A program made the position numbers and the translations under genes. The notes beneath the pieces are model-generated. The model worked only from the letters and a program-made list of their open reading frames with translations, was not told the origin of the DNA and did not search any database. DNA of 64,000 bases, taken from Humulus lupulus (Eukaryota > Streptophyta > Magnoliopsida > Rosales > Cannabaceae). Position 1 is the first letter of the stretch. Every line of letters starts with the position of its first letter. The stretch covers positions 218,514,652 through 218,578,651 of the forward strand of contig NC_084793.1 in assembly GCF_963169125.1 (NCBI RefSeq). The letters are read 5' to 3'. This document shows positions 44,065 to 56,639 of this stretch, piece by piece.

Positions 44065-46790
44065 GTGGGACCACGCGTTAAGGCTAGGACACAGCTTAGC
44101 TCATATAATTTTTCAAATCCTGAAAGTAAACCACTTAAACCTTTGGTCTTCTGTACCTCCATAATTGTAGCTAGAAATCATCTTAGGTCACCTACTAATA
44201 GGCCGCTATGTCATCAAGCGAGCTCCTCTGCTCAGAATATAGATAAAGGCAAGCAAGTCACCTCTGACTCCCCCATCCCTCATTTCGATCCTGTGGTGGA
44301 GAGAGAAATGGTGGTCGACCTTGACACATTCTTCGAGGCCAAGGTCATAGTCTCCCGGATAACGACTGAGGGAAAAGTTAACAAGATCCTGCTGTGTCAT
44401 AGGGTAGAGATGGGAGCTAATGGCCTTATTTCCCGACCTGCGCTGGAGGGAGAACGGAGCTGCGTCCCTCTCCAAGATGACTACGGGGCTTGGAGAGATG
44501 AGCACTTGAAGGCCGATGCCTTCCTCCCATTGGACCAGTATTTCATAGACTTTCTAAGCTACATCAAACTGGCTCCATTCGAACTCCCCCAAAATCATAC
44601 AAGCATTTGGCAGGGTTGAAATATTTGTTTCTAAGGCACGAGTGGGAGGTCCCCACTCTGGCAGACATCATGTATATCTTCTGCCTCAAACCAGTCCCAA
44701 CCAGATGGGGCGAGGTGATTGTTTTTACTACCTCACTCGTTTCTCCAATTCTGCCTCTATCATCGACCTCCCCAGCCACCCAAATGAATATAAATATTTG
44801 TTCTTTATGTCAAATGGGTTCAAGAACTGTGACCATCGATACTTCAACCATCCTCGTAAGTCTTTTATCTTTATGAATTCAACATGTGAACTTTTTATCA
44901 CTTGTGCATTATATATATATTTTTTGTTTAAGGATTCTGACCGAGTTCATTCTTTGTGCATCTATATTCGCGAGGACAGAGCGGTATGTGACTATTGGGG
45001 GTCAGTACGAGACATTATCAAGTCTTCCTCCAAGGGAGAAAGACTATCGTCAAATTGTGAATGACGCCACCATGGTGGCTTGTAATCAGATTAGCAAGGG
45101 CCAGAGGCTAGCTTTGAGGACCCGAGATCCTCTTTCTGTCATCCCCGAGCTCTTCCTCCTTAAGAGGCCTTGCCAGCCAATGCGTCGAGGAAGAAAAAGA
45201 TGTGGCACTGCTGGTGCATAAAAGGTGAGCTCCTAAAGATAATCAGGAGCCTGATCCAGAGCGAGTTGCATCCGGGGCAACAGCCGACCCCTCCGGCCAA
45301 GGTAACCTATATTAGGTTGCTGCCATTTATAGGCTAATTTGATTCAACCCTAACCAGCTCTTTAGTTGTCACCCCACTCACCCAAACCTAAACAAAACCC
45401 TCCTCCAATGCATGGACCATTTGGTGGTATTCTATGACCACAACTACCCCAAAGGTACCATCATAGTTGACAACACTCTCCATTTTAGGTCCACCATTTT
45501 TGTGAAGTATAGGACAAACAATAGGTGTTGACCTTCCCTGCGTCAGGGTGCATATGCCCCTAATTTTAGGCAGTACGTAGATGAGTCCAGCCCTGAGGAA
45601 GGACCTGAACCCCCTAGGACCCAGGAGGTCATAATCTTAGATTCTCCCCTTCCTCTGTAAATCCAGGAGTTAGAGGTTGTGCCTAACCCGATCAATAATC
45701 CCGAATTGATCATAATAGATTCCTCCCTTAGCCCGCAGGGTAGGGTTCTTTCTCTTCTTCTTATTTTTATAATACTTTTGAATAATTACTTCTTTAAACT
45801 AAATCCTTTGTTCGCTCATTTTCAAGTGAAGAGATGGAGTTGCCAGGAGCCCCAGATTTGAGGGGTGTTTTTAAGGCTGGTGGGATTGGAGTTGGTTCCG
45901 TGGTGAAGAGGCCCATGGTGACAAAGAAAATAGCTCCGAAGATGGGGGGTACCACCAAATCTCCGGCTAAGGACAAGGGTGGCTCCGATCGGGAGCAGCC
46001 ACAAAAGGAATTCTCCCCAACTATGGTAACAATAGTTACGGTTCAACAAGCTCTTCCTCCTCCACCTTGACACATTCCTCCCTCAAATCCTCAAGTGATC
46101 CAAGGCGAGACTCCCACTGTTCAAATCCTGGTCAAGCCACACGACCTGAACAAGATCCCCGAGGCTTTTCGAGGTATTGTGTACGAGACGACAAGCAACA
46201 TGGTCGGCCACACCTATAGAGCCAGTGCCAGAGACTTAAGGGTTATAGAGGAGTGCAGTCCTAAGGTCATCCTCGAATCTGGCAGGAGCATGAACCTCAC
46301 TTTGATTCCTTCTCACTCTCCTAACCTTTTCTTTTTCATTAGTTTTTTTAAACTAATCTTGACTTGCTTCATTCTTCTGCAATTTTTCATGGCCCAATTT
46401 CGAGGAATAGCTCGAGTTAAAGCTAGGGACGATCAACTCTGAGCTGCCCTGAGTGCCGCTCAAGAGAGCGAACAGGCCGCCAAATCTGCCTTAGTTTCTT
46501 CTCAGGAGGGCGAGTAGTCTACAGAAGCCGCCCCTGTCCGCCTCCCAGGATCAGGTCGTGGAGGCGAGCTGTGGCATGGATCAGCTTCAGGTAAAAAATG
46601 AAGAACTTAAGAGGAAGTTGATCGAGGTTAAGGCTAAGGACAAGGAGGAAGCTGCAGAGTCATCGACTCAAATGGAGGAGATGCTTTACCATTGTTGGGC
46701 CTTCAATCAAGACTATAACTTCTATTTCATGCAGCTCGAGCTGTGGGACCCATATCTTGCTCGGTTCAAGATTCGGTTCTCATAGGAACC
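44065..46790 (+). pseudogene. Opposite-strand ORF of gypsy F
   Basis: Collinear plus-strand frames: 44065-44619 (DTFFEAKVIVSRITTEGKV, FLSYIKLAPFELPQNH), 44607-44876 (LKYLFLRHEWEVPTLADIMY), 44642-44850 (NEYKYLFFMSNGFKNCDHRY), 44936-45221 (ARTERYVTIGGQYETLSSLP), 46095-46310, and 46558-46785 (helical QLQVKNEELKRKLIEV). The whole resembles the plant putative gypsy-type transposon protein (PF04195-like). An intron-like interval is visible: GTAAGT at about 44854 and a TTGTTTAAG acceptor at about 44932. Two small frameshifts near 44610 and 44720. Function unknown; the counterpart in D has the same orientation and position. Confidence 0.6.
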
Positions 46791-46869
46791 ATCGGAGACT
46801 GGTAAAGCTTTTGGAGCTACTGAGGGGGATGGCGAGGAGGTGACTTCTCTGGAGCGAGCTAACGGAGCT

Positions 46870-47660
46870 CAGTGATTATTATTTTTCACCCTTTTTATTA
46901 TTATTTTTAAATCTTTTGTAACAGTCCCTTGGGACCAAAATAATTATCTTCGGGCTTAGGTTGAGGTTTTTCCTCCTCGAAATGACAATATATTTTTTAA
47001 TATTCATCTAACTTATGATCTATTTGCATTCCCTTTAGTCTATTATTTTTTCATGTTTATGAATCCTTAGATTCTTGAACAATTGAAATTTTAGGTATTG
47101 ACTTTAGATCGAGATAGATTTTATTATTATCTTAGTTGTATCTTATGATTTTGCTCGCTTATTTGCGTCATACCTATTAAGAATCAGGCGTCGGACCTGG
47201 TTATATCCAAGGTTTTTAATAAGCTTAATAGCATTGTACCTTTTAGGAATCAGGCCCCAAACCTAGTTATATCCAGGGTTTTAGTGGTGTCTCAAACTTA
47301 GGTCGCGTTAGGTTTATTGTAAATTTGAGCTTTTAAAAAGTCGTTGAATAATCAATTTATCCAAACTCTAAGTTTTTAATCCTTATCCGAGTAAGCTGAA
47401 CTATCTCAAAAACTCTCCTCGATTACGTGCCCCCCAAGTAACCATAACGTAGAAATATTCTTGATTTCTTTTAAAAAGCGAGCTCCCGATAACAAAACAA
47501 TAAAATTGGTTATTTAATAATCCAACTATTATTAAATTGAAATGGCTTTTATATATAACCCTTACATAAATGATAACTATTAAAATATTTAACACAATAA
47601 AACTATTGATAATACATTTTTAAGTGTAGGCATTCAAGGTCCGTGGGACTATTTCCCCAC
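46870..47660. other. Noncoding interval between antisense ORF and integrase of F
   Basis: T-rich. It holds two copies of a ~42-bp segment (47176-47217 and 47240-47281; both with AGGAATCAGG- or AAGAATCAGG- and GTTATATCCA), 64 bp apart. No gene seen. Confidence 0.5.
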
Positions 47661-47664
47661 TTAG

Positions 47665-48700
47665 TTAGGCTAGCTTAAACGTTTTATTGCGTAGGAGCTC
47701 TTTGATCTGATATGGTCCTTCTGAGTTTGGCTCTAACACCCCATCTTTGGAATCTTTATTTTCCAAAAAGACCCTTCGGAGAACCAGATTGCCTAATCCA
47801 AGTCTGTGTCCCTTATCTTTTGAATTGAAAAATCGAGTGATCTTTTGCTGATAATGGGCGGGATGTAATTGCAATGCCTCTAAATTTTCATCGATTAGAT
47901 CGAGGAACGCACTAAGCAGCTCCTGGTTATGATCTTGGTCAAATTTCTTTGTCTTTGGGTTGTTATCATTGCCTCAATTAGGAGCATAGCCTCGCTTCCA
48001 AAGGTTAGGGAAAAAGGGGTATGTCCCGTAGAAGTTCTATGTGAGGTCTGATAGGCCTAGAGTTCTTATGGGAGCTTCTTGTGCCATAATCCATTGGCCT
48101 CATATAGTCTTTTCTTAAAGCTTGCCTTCAAGGTCTTATTTATATCCTCGACCTACCCATTGGCTTGTGGGTATGCTACGGACGAGAAACTCTTGGTTAT
48201 GGCATATTTTTCACAAAAGTTTGTGAAGAGATCGCTATCGAATTGCATTCTATCGTCTTACACAATCTTCTTAGGGAGTCCGAATCGACATATGATATTC
48301 TTTACAACAAAATCCAAGCCTCTCTTCGAGGTGATGGTTGCCAAAGGTTCAGCCTCTGCCCACTTTGTGAAATAATCGATTGCGACTACTACATAACGAA
48401 CTCCTCCTTTTCTCGTTGGCAGGGAAATAATTAAATCAATTCCCCCATGCTGCAAATGGACAAGGAGGTGAGATCATGGTTATCTCGATTGGAGCAACTC
48501 AGGCAACTATGGTGAAGCACTGGCATTTGTCACACTTTTGCACATATGAGATTGAGTCATTTGTTAGAGTTGGCCAAAAGTAGTCTTGTCTCAGTACCTT
48601 TAGGCTAGGTTTTTCCCCCTAGCATGGTCTCCACAGAAGCCATCGTGTATTTCATTTAAAATAGTTTGTGCTTCCTCGGGCAGAACACATCGCAATAGGG
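47665..48700 (-). pseudogene. Gypsy F integrase
   Basis: C-terminal frame 47665-47874: LHPAHYQQKITRFFNSKDKG, GNLVLRRVFLENKD, NSEGPYQIKELLRNKTFKLA. Core frame 48258-48455: HGGIDLIISLPTRKGGVRYV, VAIDYFTKWAEAEPLATIT (first D), IICRFGLPKKIV, where the second D should follow. A decayed zinc finger lies upstream to about 48700. Many stops, e.g. around 47900-48250. Confidence 0.8.
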
Positions 48701-48743
48701 CCAATGAATGCCCTCGCCAATATAGGATCCCCCCAACAATTAT

Positions 48744-49385
48744 TTACCGCGAAGCTTGATGCAGCAACTTTCTCGTGTTTTTCCTGTCATCAGGTACCTT
48801 TAAGGTCGTGAGGTAGTCCATTATAGGAGTCATCCAGGTTGGTTTTATGTCAATCATTATGACCTCCACCATTTCTGCCATTATACTTGGGCTTTCCAAG
48901 AACTCCACCGGAACTACATTCAATGTATCAGCCTCTTTGGTGATTGCGAGTCGAGCCAGAGCATCACCAGTGGAATTTTGCTCGTGGGGTACCTGCTCAA
49001 CGGAGCTAAACTCAAACTCAAATAACTCGCCCTTTACCATAGCAAGGTAGGCCACCGTCTTGATGCATTGAGCTTGATACTCTCCCAATATCTAATTGAC
49101 CACAAGCTGAGAATCATTATAACATTCAATGGCTTTTGCCTTAAGCTCTTTCGCCACCCTTAGCCCTGCCAACAAGGCCTCATACTCTGCTTCATTGTTG
49201 GATGCTTCAAACCCGAACCTGAGAACTATATGGAACCGATGTCCTTCAGGTGAGATTAAGATTATCCCATCTCCTGACTCATTTTCGTTAGATGATCCAA
49301 CTACAAAGATTTCCCATAATTCTTGCGCTGGCTCCCTTACCAACTCTACCTGAAATTCATGTGCACTCAGCAACAAAATAAGCAA
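48744..49385 (-). pseudogene. Gypsy F additional (archaeal-type) RNase H
   Basis: Frames 49092-49385 and 48744-49088 are one domain split by a TAG (position 49089-49091, one C-to-T change from CAG). Blocks: LRFGFEASNNEAEYEALLAG, LKAKAIECYNDSQLVVN, ILGEYQAQCIKTVAYLAMVK, VEQVPHEQNSTGDALARLA. The catalytic residues E, D and D are all present. It supports Tat lineage membership. Confidence 0.8.
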
Positions 49386-49557
49386 GGGCTTGGCTCTTGA
49401 TTGTAGTTCGTGTCATGTATAATATTTCAAATTGGCTGAGTTCGATGGCCCATTTTAATAGACGCCCCGATGTTTCAAGTTTTTGCAAAACCTGCCTTAA
49501 ATGTTGATCGGTTAAGACGTGAATAGAATGGGACTAGAAGTATGGCCTGAACTTCCC

Positions 49558-50562
49558 TTAAGCCAAAATGAGATAGAATGCAAGCTTCTCTACTAGTGGG
49601 TACCGTGATTCAGCTCCGAGAAGCCTCTTACTTTCGCAATATACGAGTTTCTGCACTCGTTTTTCTTCTTGAACTAATACTGTACTGACTCCATATTCTG
49701 TCACGGCCAGGTAAAGAAACAGACACTCTCTAGATGTCAAATTTGATAGTCTGATCGCAAAATGGATGTTCACATTCTTCGGTCCATTCATATCTCTTGT
49801 GTTCCCTGAGCAAGTTGTAGAATTGTAGAAAATTGTCATTGGATTTTGAAACGAAACTTTTTAGAGCCGCCACCTTTCTAGTTAGGCTTTGTACTTCCTT
49901 ACGTGACGTGGGCGAATGCATTTCTAACAATGACCTGATTTTTTCCAGATTCGTCTCTATCCCCCTTATGTTGAATATAAACCCCAGAAACTTTCCCGAC
50001 ACAACTTCGAAAGTGCACTTCTGGGATTCAGCTTCATGTCATACTTCCTCAATATGCCAAAACATTCTTCTAGGTTGGACATATGGTTATTGGTATTCTA
50101 TGACTTGACAAGCATATCATCGACATACACCTCCATGTTTCTCCCGATCTGCTTAGCAAACATCTTGTTGACCAAACGTTGGTATGTAGCCCCGATGTTT
50201 TTCAGCCCGAATGGCATAACTCTGTTGCAATTTACGTTATGCTCGATTATGAAACTGGTATGTTCTTGGTCTACAGGGTTCATCGCGATCTGGTTATATC
50301 CAGAATACGCATCTATGAAAGACATGAACTCGTGACCGGCCTTGGCATCTACCAATTGATCAATTCTTGGAGGTGGGAAACAATCCTTAGGAGAAGCCTT
50401 GTTGATGTTGAAGAAATCGATACAATTTTTCCACTTCCCATTTGGCTTCGGGACCAACACGGAGTGAGCAACCCAGAACAGGTATTTTGCTCCCCTGATA
50501 AACCCATACTTTAGATCGTACTGTCCCCAAGAGCCTCTATTTTTGGGACTTACTAGGCACAT
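49558..50562 (-). pseudogene. Gypsy F reverse transcriptase and RNase H
   Basis: Frame 50098-50562: HSVLVPKPNGKWKNCIDFFN, CFPPPRIDQLVDAKAGHEFM, SFIDAYSGYNQIAMNPVDQE, VMPFGLKNIGATYQRLVNKM and the catalytic MEVYVDDMLVKS. Frame 49730-50002 continues with SGKFLGFIFNIRGIETNLEK and LTRKVAALKSFVSKSNDNFL; frame 49558-49839 has the RNase H piece YLAVTEYGVSTVLVQEEKRV. Three frames mean at least two indels, near 50050 and 49780. Confidence 0.85.
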
Positions 50563-51014
50563 TCTTGTCCAAGTTTAAAGTGTGCATTATTATACTCGTA
50601 CTGATTACCACCATATCCTTGTGTGACCAAGCGAAAACATCCAGGTTTTTCCTTAGAAACTCGACCAACTCCTTCCTTTCGACGTCAAGATTTTTTCCAA
50701 TTTTGATAACTCTTGAAGGTTCTTCTAGGTCGATGTTTATTTCCTATAGCTCTTCTACTACTTTAAGCTCAGACCTATCTTTGCCTTCCCGCAGAATAAT
50801 GTCGTCCCGTTGGGCGACCTCATCATTTCCTTCTCGAGGTTCTTTCGTCGTATAGGTAACTTCCATTTTCCTGGGACTCCTCATTTCCATCACCTACAAC
50901 CATCACTTGTTGCCCGAGTTTTGATTTTCCCTTCATAGCAATGTTGTAGCATTCTCTGGTGGTGAGATGGTCTCTTCTTACTATGAATATTTCTGAGGTT
51001 GATGGGAACTTCAT
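50563..51014 (-). pseudogene. Gypsy F protease-RT linker
   Basis: Frame 50823-51014: MKFPSTSEIFIVRRDHLTTR and ECYNIAMKGKSKLGQQ. This linker follows the protease in Tat polyproteins (compare YHLSLKFPTPGG in D). It breaks at the E2 insertion (51028); the protease itself resumes at 56205. Confidence 0.75.
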
Positions 51015-52329
51015 TGCCAGGTGTCGGTGTTGGGGTCTTATGCCCTAATTAAAACCAAATTTCTTTGTAATCTCATTTTATTATCAATAAAAGAATAGAA
51101 ATCAATTTTTGACTTAGGCAATCACTTTATTCACATGTTTTATTTTCATGATTATTTTTTTAATATAAACTTCTATTAAATCCTGAGCATATAGCTAATC
51201 ATATTTATAGTGACGTAATCACAATGGAATATAAATATGATTATATGTTCAAAATATGTGAGTGCTAAGATTAGTCAGTGCACAAGATTTACATCGACTT
51301 GCCAATCTACGATATGATCTACTTACACATTGCTGTGTTATGTTCTTTCCAGATCATTAGCAAAGTAGATAAGATCGGATGTATTTCTTACATCGGACTG
51401 GACCGATATTGATAGTAGATAAGATAAGTAAACATACTGTTATTATATATTCTAGTCATATCATATAGTTAACCATAGGTCAATTCAAACTCAATGCTGG
51501 GTGGTTGCTATGCTAACTGGTTGTACTATTTGAGTTCTTTGACTTGTTCGTTACTAGCTTACCCTACGGACTAGCCTAGACTTACATCTTGGGAACTCAG
51601 TAGTATAATTAAGTAGGAGTGTTAATCATAAATACGAACATCTATAGCTTCTGATGAAGAAGTGAAACGATGGTTTTCTTTTAGTTTGGTTCAAGAAGCT
51701 AAATGATAGAGATCTCATTTCAGTAATTAATATTAGTTTACTAAAATATCAGTTACAAGGAACTAAGTGTTTGAAGGATAAAATACAATGTCAAGTAAAA
51801 CGGTTTTTTAGTCTCATCACATTGTAGACCGTCTATAGAGGATTGAGTGACAATTATGGTTGTAACAATGGATAATTAATAATGTATCTATATTGCTTAT
51901 AAAGCATTCTGTGAATTCAATAGTGCAATTCTGAGTCTTTAGTGGAGTCATGAGTAATTATTAAGTTAGTAAATTTATTTGTTAAATTTATGATAACTTA
52001 TTGCAGATTGATTTCATAGGCCCGTGGTCCCCATTGTACCTTGGATAAAATCATCTAGATAGTCTCAATTAATTGTTTTAATTATAAATTAGAATTATCA
52101 AAGCTGACTAGGTCAATTTTGGATAGTTTCACAGAGTTATGTAATTTAGAGAAGAAAAGCGAAATTAGGTGTTATCCCCAAAATTTTATTCGATGACATG
52201 GAAATTGGATGGGACAAGTGGCAATGCATGGTCAGTAAATGACACATCAATAGTCAATAAATGTGTTGACTAAAGAAGTGAAAAGGTTCGGACTTGCCAT
52301 GCGGAGTTGTGATATTACTGGTCAGAATT

Positions 52330-54835
52330 GACATTCTCGACCAGTGGTGTCCCATGCCCGACCAGAGATGTGTCATGCCCGATCGGTGGTGTGTGTAACG
52401 AACCAAATTTTCTAATAAGGCTTAGGGCCTTGATTAGCGTGCCTGGAGGGAAATAGGTGAATTATGGATATAATATGTGAATTTATGTGAATATGTGATA
52501 GAGATGCATGTTTAGTTGAATTAAATATGCATGCGGGCCCCGTTTGGATGTTAGGGGTATGTCTGTGATTTTAGCCCATTGAGGGTATAAATGTGATAAA
52601 TGTGATATTTTTGTGATATATATCTGTGTAGCACGATCCGAGACAGTTCTAGGGAGCAGTTAGCTAGAAAGTCACAACGAGGTTGAGAATCCGACTCAGG
52701 GCGAGTCGAGGGTATTTTGGGTATTAGATGTATTATGGGGTTATCGGGTTATGGAAATAAATATTTTGAGATATATTTGAGGTTAGAATGTCTAGGAGGG
52801 AATAATGGAGAAATTTACCATTTTGCCTCGGGGATGTTTTTGGTACCCCGAGCCTTGAGGTAACCTTATAGACTTAAGTTGAATAAAACAAAAGTGAGAA
52901 TTATTTAGAACTCTCTAAACCGACCCACTCTTTCTCTTCCCTCTCTCTATTTTTCTCTTTTACAATTGAAGACTTAGCAGTACTTTGGAGGAAAAACCAG
53001 GCTAGAACAAAGAGATTGGAGCTGAATTTGGGAGATTCCAACCAGAAATCTAAGGCTTGGAGCTTAGGAATTGAATTGAGGATTCAACTCTGTTTAAGGT
53101 AAGCTTTCTAATAAGTTGGGTTATGTTGATTGCAGCTGAATTGTGTGGTTATTGCGTGTTAGGATTTGGACATGCATGGTTTGGATTTTAGGACAGGTTT
53201 TGATTGTTTGATGGGTGTGAGAACTGGTTCTTGAGTTTGTTGGTATGTTTAGGTTGCATAAGTATGAATTCTGGGTTTAATTATGAGATTGGAGGTGATT
53301 TTGGAGGTGTTGGCTCGAAGGATATGGAGGGGAAAATGGTGTTTTTTTGGGTTTGGAGGCGAGGGCCGCAGCCCTAGGAGGGGCATGCCGCGGCCCGTGT
53401 GCACGCGAGGCCTTGGGAGGCCATGGTGCTTGAGGCGCGCCGTGGCCCATGTGTGTTTCAGGGAGGTGTTGGCCTCTGTTTTGAGGCTAGTCGCGGCGCT
53501 TGTGGGGTTGGGCTGCGGCCCTAGTTCAAAGTGCAGGGTGACTTGAGGGTTTTGACTTGGGAACCTAATTGCTAAGGCTTGGGATGGATTTTATCACCCG
53601 GATTGATAGGATTCAAGGTCCCGAAGATTAGAATTGTAACTCAAAGCTATTTAATGGATTAGAACATGATGGATGAACATTGTTAATGTGTTGTGACAAG
53701 GGTTTCGGCGAGGCTCATTTTAGGGGACTGTGCTCGAGATATTAGTGCTTGGAAAGCTCGGGACTCAGGTAACAAAACCACTGTTCCCGTAGAGCTTGTA
53801 TGCAGAGCAGAGCCCTATATGATTGTAATGCAGGGCGTAGCCCTTTGATTGAATTGTTCATGTTCAGTATATGCTTTATTATGCTATGAATGCAAATGTG
53901 TGAATGTTCGGCAAGAGCCGGGAACGGCGCAGGCCGAGGTCGGCAAGGCCAGGAATGGAAAGGGGCCGGGAACGGCGTTAGGCACGTGGAGTGCAAGGCC
54001 GAGTGCGGCAAGGGGCCGGGATTAGCGTTGAGCACGTGGAGTGCGAGTTTCCAGGGTGAGAGCCTAAAGGATACCTGGGTTATCCTCACGTTGTGGACTG
54101 CGAACCCAGGGCCTGGTAAAGCGCCTAGGACGACATGGCCGTATGTTTAGCCTATTGATGGCCTGTTTATATGCCGAGTGTTTGTTATGCATATATTTTC
54201 TACTTGTAAGGGTTTTCTTGTTGGGCTTCGGCTCATGGGTGCTCTGTGGTGCAAGTAAGAGCAAGGGAAAATTCGACCAACCATGAGTACGGAGAGCGTG
54301 AAGCGGCGCGTACATGTTTGGCCTGCCTGGCTGCCACAGCCAGTGGTTTTGATAGATGATTGTATTAAAACCTAGATTTTGTCGTCTAGTCGACTTGGTT
54401 TGTACTTATATGTTGTAAATATTTCTAAAACAGTATTTTGGGATCCCAAGTGTCAAACACATTATGTTTTTCAGTAATTGAAATTATTTTCTTGAAGTTT
54501 ATTACTCTGTTTATGATTTAATTACACTTTTGACCTAAAACCTCGATTAGCGAGTTAAATGCACATTATAAACTCACTTAGTAACGGATCTAAGGAAGTA
54601 GGGCATTACAGTGTGCCATGACCGACTAGATATGTGACATTCCTGACCGGTGGTGTACCATGCTCGACCAGAGATTCGACATGCCCAACCAGTGGTGTGC
54701 TTTGGCCGACTGTGCCATGCCCGACCAGTGATGTTCCATGCCCGACCAGTGGTGTGCTTTTCCAACCAGAGGTGTGCTTTGCCTATGCCGACTGGTGGTG
54801 TGTTTGGCGTTGTCTTGGCCGACCAGTTACTTCGG
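52330..54835. repeat. ~24-bp minisatellite (CCGACCAGTGGTGTG-type), split by A2
   Basis: Degenerate units containing GACCAG(T/A)G(G/A)TGTG and CATGCCC, about 24 bp apart, lie on both sides of A2 (52330-52393 and 54616-54835). About a dozen units are visible. A2 inserted in one of them, duplicating gtgtg. Confidence 0.75.
52394..54610 (+). repeat. Solo LTR A2 (family A)
   Basis: 2217 bp from TGTAACGAACC to GGGCATTACA, perfect TSD gtgtg (52389-52393 and 54611-54615). Collinear with A1 and B. It contains the G/C-rich block (53340-53530) with GCCGCGGCCC motifs. No coding capacity. Confidence 0.9.
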
Positions 54836-56204
54836 GGATGGATTTCATTGGTCGACTGATCAAAATCTCAGAAGTTACCATCTAAGTTACTCTTTGGTAA
54901 AGCCTCAGTTATAGCTTCAACCTGAATCATTCGCAACTGCCGCGAGAATATCTCAAACATCCCCGAATAATAGATCTATTGTTGTAATTTGAATTTGTTT
55001 ATTATTCATTAATTAAAGTTGTTGAAACAACCAAGAACCCCATCAAAGCAGGATATTTCTCATGTACGATCCATGAGCCTATAAATAAATGGCTCATGGC
55101 ATCATTTGGGGGAATCAGATCTTTTTGAGACTTCAAGACTCTCTAATTTTGAGACTTTGGGATTGTTACTTGGGGCATTCTTGGGGAATTTTCTGAGAAA
55201 GCTTAGAGAGAGAAAGCTTGTATTCTCTAGAGAGAGAAATTCTGTATTTTTTCTACTTACACTGAAGAAACTCAGTTGGCTCAAGTTCATCTGATCTTAA
55301 GTGTAGGCTAAATATATCACAACTCCAAGTGGATTAGGCTATTACCAACAAATCAGGGTTGAACCACTATAAAATTATTAGTGTCATTTACTTTCTATTC
55401 AAGGTTTATTGTCGTTTTTGCGTCTACTCGCAGTTGGCCAAAATCGTGGTCAACATTAGGAAAGATTTATTAATTAATATAAATTTGTATCTAAATTAAT
55501 AAATAAGTTTAAATCAATGTTCAAATTATAATTAATTAATTTGATAAAGGATTAAAAAATTATTTAATTAATTTAATCAATAGAAAATAATACGGGCATT
55601 GATTCTAAGCCTAACAGACTTATAATTAAATGATAAATTACACGGACCTAAAGCCCATGATAATTTCGACCATTAGGGTGATATAATCTATTATTTTATT
55701 GATTTTTAACTAAAATAAATGACCTAATTGAGCCTATCAAAGGAATGCTAAGTGAGAGTTGAAATCAGATTTTTTGAATCACAAGTTTTTTAGAAGATTA
55801 GAAGATCTAGTCTTGATGCTCTAGGTTTTAGATTCTCTCTACAACATAAGTCATTGTGTAAGCCTCAATTTTTCTCTTCTATTCTTCTTCTTGCATCTAT
55901 CTCATATGTTGAGAATTTCCCACTCTAGTCTAGGTGATTCTAAGGATGCTTTGAAAGGCTATGAAGAAAATTGAAGAAGGGTTTTGTTTCTTGGTGATAC
56001 CCTGCGACATAAAGGATACAAGGGTTAGAGAAACTGAAGGAAGGACTCAATCATTCCACTACACAATAATGTAAGTGTTCATATAATTATCTCTGTATGA
56101 ATTCAATTTTAGAAACATGTTCTAGGTTTTCTTATATTAATTTGTTTAATATAAGATTTACATGAAAATAAACAAGATCCTGCATAAGTTTTCCCAACAG
56201 TCGA

Positions 56205-56620
56205 ATCAATGTGATGGCTTCAAAAGCCATTAGCGCAGGTCGTCCCAAAATCGCATTATATGCGGCCGGACAATCAATTACCACGAACTCAAGTATTTTA
56301 GAGACATTTCGTGACTCTTCTCCCAATGTCACCACTAGTTTGATCGTCTCGATGGCCATCGTTCCTTCACCCGAAAACCCGTTTAGAGTCATTGAGGTCG
56401 TCTTCAAATTGGTTATGGACAATCCAATCTTTTCCAGGGTGGACCTAGGAAGCACATTTATGGAACTTCTATTGTCCACCACTATCCTCTGTACCCTTCG
56501 ATTAGCGAGCTGCACGGTTACCACCAGTGGGTCATTGTGCGAGAATTGAACATGGCTAGCATCAAATGATTGGATGTTTTTCCAACCGCTGTTGTTTCGA
56601 TAACCGCTGCTCCAGGACAA
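56205..56620 (-). pseudogene. Gypsy F protease region
   Basis: 162-residue frame (56132-56620, the last part inside E2). HVQFSHNDPLVVTVQLANRR, VQRIVVDNRSSINVLPRSTL: Tat proteases have VDNGSS here, so the active-site glycine reads Arg. Then GFSGEGTMAIETIKLVVTLG and FVVIDCPAAYNAILGRPALM. It matures the polyprotein in a live copy; the Gly to Arg change should abolish activity. Confidence 0.8.
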
Positions 56621-56639
56621 GCTCTACACTATAATGGGT

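Larger units (their letters stand above)
52170..55455 (+). repeat. Solo LTR G, containing A2
   Basis: Starts TGTTATCCCC, ends GTGGTCAACA, perfect TSD ttagg (52165-52169 and 55456-55460). Own length 1064 bp. TATA box at 55080-55087 (CCTATAAATAAATGG). Carries a ~24-bp degenerate minisatellite (52330-52393 and 54616-54835). Ends resemble the reversed LTR of K. Confidence 0.85.
51028..56199 (+). repeat. Solo LTR E2 in gypsy F, containing G and A2
   Basis: Starts TGTTGGGGTCTT, ends TTCCCAACA, flanked by gtcgg (51023-51027) and gtcga (56200-56204). Own sequence about 1.88 kb, collinear with E1 in D. Removing it joins the F protease region with its linker. E1 and E2 differ at many positions, so the insertions are independent and old. 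Confidence 0.8.

Noticed and set aside
44065..46790. Plus-strand ORFs as a host gene next to the retrotransposon
   Set aside because: Position and orientation relative to integrase are the same as in D, and the protein resembles transposon proteins.
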